Notes under the pieces: model-generated
The model's database searches: none
What the model saw: the letters and a program-made list of their open reading frames with translations, nothing else
Told to the model about the DNA's origin: nothing
Shown: positions 1-6,785 of the stretch, piece by piece
Layout of the letters: the number at the start of each line of letters is the position of its first letter
Numbering within the stretch: position 1 is the first letter of the stretch
NCBI GenBank assembly: GCA_964658445.1
Contig: CAZZZH010000091.1
Coordinates: forward strand, 1 to 15,480
DNA length: 15,480 nt
Reading direction: 5' to 3'
Origin: Ilyomonas sp964658445
GTDB lineage: Bacteria; Bacteroidota; Bacteroidia; Chitinophagales; Chitinophagaceae
Program-made: the position numbers and the translations under genes

Positions 1-1037
1 GGCCGCTGCACACTCACTTGTGTAAAGCGGGTAGTGTCTGCCGGTAGCGAAAGCGCATTCACAACCGCGTATTGGTTTACCGATTCTGTATTGTACGTAG
101 TGCTTTGGTGCGTTTGCAAAAACTGCACACCTGTCTTCAGTGAGAAGTGAGCGCTTATCGGCTTTTCCACTCGCACATTCAGGCTGTAGCTGCGAACCAC
201 TGTTTTTTCCTCCGGGTTATTCCGGCTCACAAAAAACGCAGGCGCTTGCTGCTTCACATCATAAACCGCCCGGTCTCCGGTATAGCCGGCAGCCATCCAT
301 TCAAGGGTGGTTGTATGTGTCTTAGGCAAATGTACTTTTACTATCGAAGCATGCGTATCCCTTGCTGCAGAATCTGTTTTTTTCACCACCTTACTTTCAC
401 CCAAAGCCGCACTATCATTAGCTTTCAAAGCATCTGGCTGTAAAGGTTGCTTTGCTGTTTCATCAGCGCTATTGTTGTATACTTCTTCGTTCTTTTTACC
501 CGGCAAACCTACCTTTTCCTTATCCTCAGGTTTACTTTCAGGCACTCTTTCATACCCTTTATTCATTGTTCCGTTCAGGTGCCCGGCTGTCTGTTTTTTT
601 GCAGTCAAAACATAAGTTCTGTTTTGAAGAGAACTTGAAGCGGAAGAAGAAACATCAGTTGATCCAACATCATGATTTTGATGAACGATAACGGCATTAG
701 GCGAAGGCATTTTAGAAGAATCGCTAGCTACAAGCGACGGAGATAAATCCTTTTTGTCTGAAGAGAATTGCCTTTCGTTTAAAGACAAATCACTTTTCTT
801 TTTTGATGAAACCGCTATCGCAGCCTTAGGCGCTTTTGGGGAAGAAAACATAACATTCCAGCCTACCAAAGTGCCCGCCAGCAGGGCCACCACGCCAAGC
901 CCCGTCCACCACCAGAAAGCGACTCTGCGCTTCTTCTCTTTCTGCGGGTTTACGCGCTGCCACATCCCTTCCGGCACCGGCTGGGTATGCTCTGAAAAAG
1001 AATCGCGGAACAATTTATCAAGTTCTTTGTCGGTCAT
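1..1037 (-). CDS. Sigma-factor-linked membrane protein with beta-barrel-like C-terminal part (partial)
   Basis: The frame stays open from an ATG at 1037 to the window edge, giving about 345 codons with no stop, so the 3' end is missing. Residues 1-38 are charged and probably cytoplasmic. Residues 40-64 form one membrane span (starting FWWWTGLGVVALLAG). Residues 70-240 are rich in S, K, P and A and look like a flexible periplasmic linker. The last visible part (SLNVRVEKPISAHFSLKTG, then alternating polar and apolar residues) resembles the small outer-membrane-type beta-barrel domains of Bacteroidota. The start overlaps the stop of the upstream ECF sigma gene as ATGA, so the two are translationally coupled. 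That placement suggests a sigma-regulating or sigma-controlled membrane partner. The anti-sigma role is inference: no zinc-finger anti-sigma or FecR signature is visible. Confidence is high for the gene and moderate for the role. Confidence 0.8.
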   Translation of the reverse strand, partial: MTDKELDKLFRDSFSEHTQPVPEGMWQRVNPQKEKKRRVAFWWWTGLGVVALLAGTLVGWNVMFSSPKAPKAAIAVSSKKKSDLSLNERQFSSDKKDLSPSLVASDSSKMPSPNAVIVHQNHDVGSTDVSSSASSSLQNRTYVLTAKKQTAGHLNGTMNKGYERVPESKPEDKEKVGLPGKKNEEVYNNSADETAKQPLQPDALKANDSAALGESKVVKKTDSAARDTHASIVKVHLPKTHTTTLEWMAAGYTGDRAVYDVKQQAPAFFVSRNNPEEKTVVRSYSLNVRVEKPISAHFSLKTGVQFLQTHQSTTYNTESVNQYAVVNALSLPADTTRFTQVSVQR

Positions 1038-1573
1038 GTTTCTATCGTTGTCGTTTCATTTTTTTTTATCATTTGCTGCAGCATCTTTCTTGCCTTTACC
1101 AACTGGCTGCGGCTGGTGCTCGCCTGAATGTTCAGCAGGGTGGCAATTTCATCGTGGTCGTAGCCTTCTATTACATAAAGATTAAACACCACGCGGTAGC
1201 CATCGGGAAGGCTTTTCAACATCAGCAAGAGTTGTTCTGTCTGCAATTGCGAGTAAGCTTCCGGTTCTGTCTTCTGCCCGGAAGCCGCTTCATTAATTTC
1301 GGCAAAATGAAGCCGCTTCTTCTGCAGTGATTTCAAAGCCGTGTTTACCACTATCCGGCGAAGCCAGCCCTCAAACGAGCCCTCCCATTTGAACTGGTGT
1401 ATGTGTGCGTAAATTTTGATAAAGGCTTCCTGCAGCATATCTTCTGCATCGTGTACATTGCCGGCATACCGGTAACAAATACTCATTAGCTTACCGGAGT
1501 AGGCATCAAACAGCATACGCTGGCTGGCAGCGTTGTTTTGTATACAACCTTTAATAATTTCAGTCTCCGTCAA
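1034..1573 (-). CDS. ECF-type RNA polymerase sigma factor
   Basis: This 179-residue protein has the usual ECF length. Region 2 lies at about residues 20-80, with the core-binding and -10-recognition stretch DAEDMLQEAFIKIYAHIHQF followed by GSFEGWLRRIVVNTAL. Region 4 lies at about 115-170, with LLLMLKSLPDGYRVVFNLYV and a helix-turn-helix around DHDEIATLLNIQASTSRSQL. It directs RNA polymerase to a dedicated promoter set. The start is a TTG at 1573: no in-frame ATG precedes it, and the reading MTETEIIKGC fits the N-terminus typical of this family. A purine-rich AAGG sits immediately upstream. It is the first gene of a two-gene operon and its TGA overlaps the ATG of the membrane partner. The regulon cannot be told from this window. 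Confidence 0.93.
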   Translation of the reverse strand: MTETEIIKGCIQNNAASQRMLFDAYSGKLMSICYRYAGNVHDAEDMLQEAFIKIYAHIHQFKWEGSFEGWLRRIVVNTALKSLQKKRLHFAEINEAASGQKTEPEAYSQLQTEQLLLMLKSLPDGYRVVFNLYVIEGYDHDEIATLLNIQASTSRSQLVKARKMLQQMIKKNETTTIET

Positions 1574-1750
1574 CCTTCGTCTTTTTCTGTAGTGGTTTGT
1601 GTGTCGGGATAAGAGGCGGTAAGTTAGGGAAATGCTGCCTCACAAAATAAAATCCGGGATAGGGAATCGATTGGGTTCTTCTATTGGTTAGTGAGGATAT
1701 TGATCTTTTGGAAAGAAATTTTAGTCTCAAGATTTGTAGTAATTTTTACT

Positions 1751-2026
1751 TCAAGGTTTTCCATTCCACCAAGTCATTATGTCTTTTGTAAGTTTTTCTG
1801 CGTCAAAGTCAGTTACAAACAACCCGTAAGTTATACATAGTTCGCTTTCCATAATTCGTTTGATTTTTATTTCAGTTTGCCCGTTGTAAAGGTTGTTTAA
1901 AATTTTCTCTGATAGTTTATCAAAGCTACTTTTAGAAGAGACATCAATCAAATTCCAAGATTTTATCAGCTTTGATAATTCAGAGACTTTCCCGGTGAAA
2001 TCTTTCAGAATGTCTGTTTTATTCAT
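1751..2026 (-). CDS. Hypothetical 91-residue AT-rich protein
   Basis: I do not recognise this family. The protein is small, mostly helical by composition (MNKTDILKDFTGKVSELSKL), has no signal peptide or membrane span, and ends in an aromatic tail (DIMTWWNGKP). It begins with an ATG at 2026 without a clear Shine-Dalgarno sequence. GC content is about 30-33%, clearly below the sigma gene on one side and the 2296-2886 gene on the other, and the flanking non-coding bases are also AT-rich. That suggests later acquisition or weak selection. It stands alone between the sigma operon and a tandem-repeat array. It could be a small cytoplasmic accessory or immunity-like protein, but nothing in the sequence proves this. 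Biased amino-acid use and the absence of a better frame favour a real gene. Confidence 0.55.
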   Translation of the reverse strand: MNKTDILKDFTGKVSELSKLIKSWNLIDVSSKSSFDKLSEKILNNLYNGQTEIKIKRIMESELCITYGLFVTDFDAEKLTKDIMTWWNGKP

Positions 2027-2113
2027 TTAGCAGTTTGCATATGATTTTTTGCTGGTGAAGAATACAAGCAAAGGCACAAGAAGATTGAATATCGTTACCC
2101 AATCAATCAAACC

Positions 2114-2281
2114 GCCAACGAAAACCGTACAATTACTCTCCCTTTTGTTACAAAACCCAACGCAAATAGTACAACCGCTCTACCTTTTGTACCAAAAGGT
2201 AACGCAAATAGTACAATTGCGTTCCCTTTTGTACGAAAAGCGAAGGCAAATGGTACAACCGCGTTACTTTTTGTTACAATT
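2114..2281. repeat. 42-bp tandem repeat array, four units, hairpin-rich
   Basis: Four consecutive 42-bp units start at 2114, 2156, 2198 and 2240. A fifth, degenerate partial unit begins at 2282. Conserved cores are gcaaatagtacaa and ccttttgtac; variable positions alternate between units (ccgct, ttgcg, ccgcg). Positions 2193-2207 and 2217-2231 form a 15-bp inverted repeat with one mismatch and a 9-nt loop. The array fills most of the gap between two minus-strand genes. Because 42 is a multiple of three, frames that lack a stop in the unit stay open through the array, so open frames here are weak evidence of coding. Confidence 0.85.
2193..2231. other. Long imperfect hairpin inside the 42-bp array
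   Basis: The left arm CAAAAGGTAACGCAA pairs with the right arm TTGCGTTCCCTTTTG around a 9-nt loop. There is one mismatch in 15 pairs, and pairing extends outward to GTAC on both sides if one base is bulged. No long T-run follows on either strand, so it is not a standard terminator. Confidence 0.7.
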
Positions 2282-2295
2282 GCGCCCGGAAACGG

Positions 2296-2886
2296 TTATT
2301 TCACCATGATAGATTCTATCTGGCTTACGCCTTCTCCGCCATCTTTGGTTACAATCTCGTGGGTAAAGTACGCCCATTGTCCCGGCGTCAGCCCGTCCAT
2401 ATGGGTGTGCGCACTCAGGGTCGGCGGCAGGTGCACAAAGTTTTTACCGTCGGGCGAATACCTCCAGTCGTGGCAGGCATAGTTCCCGGCACCTTCAGCA
2501 TCCAGGTCAATGGTGCCGGAGTTAATGCCATTGCTCAGTTTAAAAGAGTGTTTCTGGTTAAGGGAAATCTTTTTCACCCTAAAACCGCCGCTTTCTATAA
2601 TAGAATTGGCATTGGCGGGGTCGGCATTGGCAGCCTGCTGGAAAAAGAACATGATCGATTGCAGCGCCTGCCGTAAGGGGCGCAGCGCAGACGCGCGTTC
2701 GGATGACGTGGCAGCTTTCTGAAAGGTGGCAAGTGCTTCATCAGCTGCATCCAGATTGGTGGATGGCACTTTAACGTAGGTGCTGGTTTTGCTAGCAGTA
2801 ATGATCTCGCTGGCGCGTTTGCCCTGGGCTAAATACTCGTCCGGCATATCCAGCACGGCGGTAACCTGGTGGATGGTAACTGGCAT
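2296..2886 (-). CDS. Uncharacterised Bacteroidota protein, possible fibronectin-III-like C-terminal half
   Basis: This 196-residue protein has no signal peptide or membrane span. Residues 1-95 look helical and include an Ala-rich segment (residues 47-75) ending in ALQSIMFFFQQAANAD. Residues 100-196 look like an all-beta domain, with DWRYSPDGKNFVHLPPT and a tail GLTPGQWAYFTHEIVTKDGG that resembles the end of a fibronectin type III repeat. Proteins with a helical N-terminal half and such a C-terminal half recur in Bacteroidota without known function; that parallel is from general knowledge, not a search. The ATG at 2886 is preceded by a good promoter at 2927-2955. The gene is probably monocistronic. 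Its TAA lies next to the 42-bp repeat array, and the same frame runs on past this stop for about 57 codons. Confidence 0.75.
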   Translation of the reverse strand: MPVTIHQVTAVLDMPDEYLAQGKRASEIITASKTSTYVKVPSTNLDAADEALATFQKAATSSERASALRPLRQALQSIMFFFQQAANADPANANSIIESGGFRVKKISLNQKHSFKLSNGINSGTIDLDAEGAGNYACHDWRYSPDGKNFVHLPPTLSAHTHMDGLTPGQWAYFTHEIVTKDGGEGVSQIESIMVK

Positions 2887-2926
2887 GTGAAGTACAGTTT
2901 ACAAATGAAGTAATTGGTTGATGAAA

Positions 2927-2955
2927 CAAATTTATTGAAAAAAAGATTTTCCAAA
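2927..2955 (-). promoter_or_regulatory. Bacteroidota-type promoter for the 2296-2886 gene
   Basis: Read on the minus strand, TTTG at 2955-2952 is followed after 17 nt by TAAATTTG at 2934-2927, an exact match to the TAnnTTTG -7 element of the Bacteroidota housekeeping sigma factor. Transcription would begin near 2920, leaving a leader of about 35 nt before the ATG at 2886. Confidence 0.55.
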
Positions 2956-3049
2956 AAAGGTTAACGGGAAAATTTTAAGGGCAAAAAAAGAGGGAAGGGA
3001 GGAGAGAAAAGCGAAGGAAGTAAGGATTTGAAAATACAAGGTAGTCATG

Positions 3050-4768
3050 CTATACCTTTCCATATATCGCCAGCATTTTTTTCAGATCCTCCAGCGTATT
3101 GATTTCATCCATTGGCTTGTCTTTACGCCACCGCAATATGCGCGGAAACCGAAGCGCCACGCCACTTTTGTGACGGTTGCTGGCAGCAATGCCTTCAAAT
3201 GCCAATTCAAAAACAAGCTCAGGTTTTACGGTACGCACCGGTCCAAATTTCTCCAATGAATTCCGTTTTACAAAAGCATCTACCTCGTTGAATTCTTTAT
3301 CGGTTAAGCCGCTATAGGCTTTGGTAAACGCTACGAGTTTATCGCCATCTTTTACGGCAAATGTATAGTCAGTATACAGGTTGCTTCTGCGCCCCGCTCC
3401 TTTCTGTGCATAGATCATCACGGCATCAATGGTAAGCGGTTCTATCTTCCACTTCCACCAGTCGCCTACTTTCCTGCCAACTTTATAAACCGAGTTTTTG
3501 TTTTTCAACATCAAACCTTCTGCGCCGGCATCGCGCGAGCCTTCCCTGATTTTTGTTAGTTCTTCCCAAGAGGAATAATCAATCACATCAGACAATAATA
3601 AAGTTGGATGATTAATTTCTTTCACTATTTTTTCTAATGCTTCTCTTCGTTCGCGCAGCGGTTTATTGCGCCAGTCTTCGCCATTCATCTCCAGCAAATC
3701 ATAAGCAAAGAAAGCAATCGGCGCTTCCTGCAGTTGCTTCTTGGTTACATTCTTTCTGCCAATACGGGTTTGCAATAAAGCAAATGGCAATGGCTTACCA
3801 TCTTTTGCCGGAATGATTTCGCCATCGAGCACAATGCCATCCGGCAGTTTATCTTTTAAGATGTGATACTCCGGAAATTTATCTGTCATCAGGTCTTCGC
3901 CACGGCTCCAGATGAAGAGTTCGTTGTTACGTTTAATCATCTGCCCGCGAATGCCATCCCATTTCCATTCTGCCTGCCAATCTTCAACGCTGCCAAGCGT
4001 TTCAGGCGCTTCTTCCAAAGCATATGCAAGATAGAACGGGTAAGGTTTTGAGTAATCAACCGAGATGGTATGCTCGCTTAGTAAATCGGAAAATGAAGTG
4101 GTAGACGGATCCCAGTTTCCACTAATGCGATGCGCAATTACCGAAGCATCCAGCTCAATTAATTTTGCCAGCGCGTTTACCATTACTTTCTGCGATACAC
4201 CAATGCGAAAGCCACCGGTGATGAGTTTATTAAACACAAACCTCTCGCTTGCATTCATGCTTTGCCATGTATCTATTACAAACGCTTTTTTTATGGCTTC
4301 GTCCTGTTTTTCCAGCTTCGCTAATTCTTCTATGTAATGAGACAAACTGTGCTGTTCTTTTGTTTCTTCTTTGTTGTCGGGCAACAACAACGAAATGGTT
4401 TCTGCCAAATCGCCAACGGTATGATAACATTCAGCCAGCAACCAATCTGGCAAGCCGGTAAGTTCTACGCACCATTGCTGCAACAAGGTTCCACTTACCG
4501 CACGGCGTGGTCTTCTGCCACTGAAGATAGCAATAACCCACACTTTATCTTTATCATCGGCTACTGAAAAATAGTTTTGTAGTGCGCTTAGCTTGTCTAA
4601 TGTTTTGGTAGATGTGCCGATCACTTTTACAAGCGATGCAAAAGCAGATAAACCTGAGCCCACATCCGCCAAGGGAGTGTTTGAAAGCTTATTCGGCAAT
4701 GCATCGGTTTGTGCATCGAGAGCATGTTCTTCTTCTATTATGTCAATGATATCTTCTGTTTTATTCAT
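3050..4768 (-). CDS. ATP-dependent DNA ligase (ligase-exonuclease repair cassette type)
   Basis: This 572-residue protein seals DNA nicks using ATP. Residues about 40-215 match the N-terminal helical DNA-binding domain of archaeal-type ligases (KVWVIAIFSGRRPRRAV, LITGGFRIGVSQKVMVNALA). Motif I, EWKWDGIRG, sits at 267-275, with K269 as the lysine that would carry AMP. Motif III is FFAYDLLEMNG (353-363), motif IV is AEGLMLKNKN (416-425), motif V is WWKWK (437-441), and the OB-fold motif VI is RFPRILRWRKDK (540-551). All catalytic motifs are intact. The beta-CASP exonuclease gene lies 108 bp upstream on the same strand, the association known from the bacterial Lhr helicase-ligase-exonuclease-phosphoesterase repair cassette. 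It is distinct from the NAD-dependent replicative LigA. Start: ATG at 4768. Confidence 0.95.
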   Translation of the reverse strand: MNKTEDIIDIIEEEHALDAQTDALPNKLSNTPLADVGSGLSAFASLVKVIGTSTKTLDKLSALQNYFSVADDKDKVWVIAIFSGRRPRRAVSGTLLQQWCVELTGLPDWLLAECYHTVGDLAETISLLLPDNKEETKEQHSLSHYIEELAKLEKQDEAIKKAFVIDTWQSMNASERFVFNKLITGGFRIGVSQKVMVNALAKLIELDASVIAHRISGNWDPSTTSFSDLLSEHTISVDYSKPYPFYLAYALEEAPETLGSVEDWQAEWKWDGIRGQMIKRNNELFIWSRGEDLMTDKFPEYHILKDKLPDGIVLDGEIIPAKDGKPLPFALLQTRIGRKNVTKKQLQEAPIAFFAYDLLEMNGEDWRNKPLRERREALEKIVKEINHPTLLLSDVIDYSSWEELTKIREGSRDAGAEGLMLKNKNSVYKVGRKVGDWWKWKIEPLTIDAVMIYAQKGAGRRSNLYTDYTFAVKDGDKLVAFTKAYSGLTDKEFNEVDAFVKRNSLEKFGPVRTVKPELVFELAFEGIAASNRHKSGVALRFPRILRWRKDKPMDEINTLEDLKKMLAIYGKV

Positions 4769-4848
4769 TCGCTTTGTTTGTATGAACTAGGATGAATGTA
4801 ATGCCTTAGATTGATGAAATTTTAGTCAGGTCTTACTATACTATTCAA

Positions 4849-4890
4849 TCCCAATAATCCGTGCATGAAATCTGTGTTATCCGTGTTCAA
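4849..4890. repeat. Triple ATCYGTG motif covering the 3' end of the exonuclease gene
   Basis: On the plus strand ATCCGTG, ATCTGTG and ATCCGTG begin at 4857, 4870 and 4879. The exonuclease stop codon (4879-4877) lies inside this block, so its last residues (EHG) are encoded by it. The phrase resembles a low-complexity intergenic repeat common in bacterial genomes; that resemblance is an impression, not a search. Confidence 0.45.
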
Positions 4891-5926
4891 GTTCATCATC
4901 TTTCTCTTCCACAACCGTTTCATAAGGTGCCGGCGTAGCACCTTCTTCCTCATCATTGCCATATTCTGTATGTACTTCTGCAGCTTCTATTCCATGCTCA
5001 TTTAAGTAGCGGCTCAGCGCACTCTGAAAGCCATGTGTTGCATACACTTTCTCTGCACCGGTCGCATGAATAGCAGTCAATAATCCATCCCAATCTGCAT
5101 GATCGCTCAGCGCGAAACCCGCATCAGCATTGCGTCTGCGGAAGCTGCCGCGCACCTGCATCCAGCCGCTGCAAACACCAACAGCTGATGGCGAAAACTT
5201 TTTCATCCACAACGTTCCATCTGCACTCGGCGGAGCAATCACAACACTGCCAACCAATTTACTCTTGGGTGTTTCTGGTGTAATACGCTCTACTTTTGGC
5301 AGTTTCCAGCCGGCACCTTCTAATGCTTTTTGCATGTTGTCAATTGCACCATGCGCATAAATAACATCGGTTACTTCGCTTACTGGTTGCAGCACGCGCT
5401 GTCCTTTGCCAAGGCTGTAAGCAATTAACACACTGCTGATGCCTTTGGCTTTATTTTTTTGTATCCAGGTTTTGATATCATCATAAATTTCCACCTGTGG
5501 TTTCCATTTATAAATGGGCAAACCAAAGGTTGATTCGGTAATGAACGTATGGCATTTTACAGGTTCGAAAGCGCCGCTGATACCATCGTCTTTTATTTTA
5601 TAATCACCGCTTACAACCCATACTTCTCCTTTGTATTCAACCCTTACCTGCGAGGAACCAATAATGTGACCTGCGGGATGTAAAGACACTTTTACACCGT
5701 TCATATCTATCGTCTCATTCCACTCAACACTTTGATAGTAATGATCGCCCAAACGTGCCTGCAGTAAGGGTTTGGTGTAATGATGACAGAGATAATACTG
5801 GCTTCCGCTGCGCGCATGATCGCTGTGCGCGTGGGTAATGACAGCACGGTTAACAGGTCGCCATGGATCGATATAAAAATCGCCGGATCGGCAATACAAT
5901 CCTTTATCAGAAAATTCAATCAGCAA
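4877..5926 (-). CDS. Ligase-associated DNA exonuclease, metallo-beta-lactamase/beta-CASP fold
   Basis: This 349-residue protein belongs to the MBL-fold nucleases related to mRNA 3'-end processing factors. Metal-binding residues are visible: HAHSDH at 32-37, GH at 86-87, D108 in SGDYK, and late histidines in FALSDHADW (H276) and YATHGF (H298). The central part (about 125-260, from ITESTFGLPIY) fits the beta-CASP insert. The family acts with an ATP-dependent ligase in DNA repair, and the ligase gene follows directly on the same strand. The start is a TTG at 5926 giving MLIEFSDKGLYC, which matches the expected family N-terminus; an in-frame TAA at 5941-5939 leaves no ATG upstream. An acidic tail (DDELEHG) ends inside a repeat-like sequence. 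The cassette's helicase and phosphoesterase are not next to it. Confidence 0.93.
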   Translation of the reverse strand: MLIEFSDKGLYCRSGDFYIDPWRPVNRAVITHAHSDHARSGSQYYLCHHYTKPLLQARLGDHYYQSVEWNETIDMNGVKVSLHPAGHIIGSSQVRVEYKGEVWVVSGDYKIKDDGISGAFEPVKCHTFITESTFGLPIYKWKPQVEIYDDIKTWIQKNKAKGISSVLIAYSLGKGQRVLQPVSEVTDVIYAHGAIDNMQKALEGAGWKLPKVERITPETPKSKLVGSVVIAPPSADGTLWMKKFSPSAVGVCSGWMQVRGSFRRRNADAGFALSDHADWDGLLTAIHATGAEKVYATHGFQSALSRYLNEHGIEAAEVHTEYGNDEEEGATPAPYETVVEEKDDELEHG

Positions 5927-6075
5927 GGCAAAAATATTTTAGGTGATAAATGCCAATACCTTGCCTGAAATAATCAGGTGTAGCAAAGTTTTACCCATCA
6001 CTTTCACGTTTGTTATCTCACTGATGTGTGTAAAAGAACAGTCATAATAAATGTGTTATCGCAAAATAAAAGTAC

Positions 6076-6085
6076 ATACATGTAT
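6076..6085. promoter_or_regulatory. 10-bp perfect palindrome before the oxidoreductase-yceI operon
   Basis: ATACATGTAT is a perfect palindrome 25 bp before the ATG at 6110. A weak -7-like TACTTTTC lies at 6089-6096, so the palindrome would sit in the promoter spacer, where a repressor could bind. Short palindromes also arise by chance in AT-rich DNA. Confidence 0.35.
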
Positions 6086-6109
6086 TTTTACTTTTCAAAA
6101 TCATCTGTT

Positions 6110-6763
6110 ATGAAAATCGCATTGATTGGCGCTTCGGGTTTGGTGGGCACAGCTGTGCTGAACGAAGCCTTGAACAGAGGTCATGAAGTAACTGCCATTG
6201 TTCGTCAGCCTGAAAAAATAAAGACGCAAAATGATAAGCTAATAATAGTAAAAGCTGATGCGACAACTATTGACCAAACAGTTCCCCTTTTACAGCATCA
6301 TGATGTTGTAGTGAGTACTTACAACGCAGGTTGGACGAACCCAAATTTGTTCAACGACTTTCTGCAAGGTTCTCGTAGCATACAGCAAGCTGTGAAGCAA
6401 GCCGGTGTGAAAAGATATTTGGTGGTATTGGGCGCCGGCAGTTTATACATACAGCCGGGCGTACAATTGGTAGACACACCACAATTTCCGGAAGCTTATA
6501 AACCTGGTGCAACAGCAGCAAGAGATTACCTGAACGAATTGAAAGACGAAACCGAGTTGGACTGGACGGCATTAAGCCCTGCCATTGAATTTAATCCCGG
6601 CACACCACACGAGCGCAGAGGTACTTACCGAACCAACACAAACAATCCTGTGTTTGATGCGCAAGGCAAAAGCACCATCTCATCCGAAGATCTCGCCGTT
6701 GCTATCCTTGATGAACTGGAGAACCCAAAGTTTATTAAACAACGATTTACCGTAGCTTATTAA
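6110..6763 (+). CDS. NAD(P)-dependent oxidoreductase, YwnB/COG2910-like Rossmann protein
   Basis: From the ATG at 6110 the protein is 217 residues long and opens with the strand-turn-helix MKIALIGASGLVGTAV, whose GASGLVG (7-13) is the dinucleotide-binding loop. Further family features are ALNRGHEVTAIVRQPEKI, DVVVSTYNAG and the C-terminal ISSEDLAVAILDELE. It is an atypical short-chain dehydrogenase of the NmrA or 'NADH-flavin reductase' group; the substrate is unknown. The frame extends upstream to 6026, but I prefer 6110 because the Rossmann strand begins exactly there and the extension holds promoter-like sequence. The yceI gene follows after 22 bp, so they probably share a transcript. The exonuclease gene diverges on the other side. 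Confidence 0.85.
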   Translation: MKIALIGASGLVGTAVLNEALNRGHEVTAIVRQPEKIKTQNDKLIIVKADATTIDQTVPLLQHHDVVVSTYNAGWTNPNLFNDFLQGSRSIQQAVKQAGVKRYLVVLGAGSLYIQPGVQLVDTPQFPEAYKPGATAARDYLNELKDETELDWTALSPAIEFNPGTPHERRGTYRTNTNNPVFDAQGKSTISSEDLAVAILDELENPKFIKQRFTVAY

Positions 6764-6785
6764 TTATCAAACAATAAAACAACAA

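Noticed and set aside
754..1185. Plus-strand open frame of 143 residues opposite the sigma operon
   Set aside because: It is antisense to two well-supported genes, and its composition (Phe, Ser and Leu runs) is that of a shadow frame.
2114..2290. CRISPR array
   Set aside because: The units are contiguous at 42 bp with no unique spacers, all parts of the unit are conserved to a similar degree, and no cas genes are nearby.
2049..2309. Plus-strand open frame of 86 residues through the repeat array
   Set aside because: It exists because the 42-bp unit has no stop in that frame. It overlaps the end of a better-supported minus-strand gene and reads as low-complexity repeats without a start context.
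6026..6109. N-terminal extension of the oxidoreductase frame
   Set aside because: The Rossmann strand begins at the ATG at 6110, and the extension is AT-rich promoter-like sequence.
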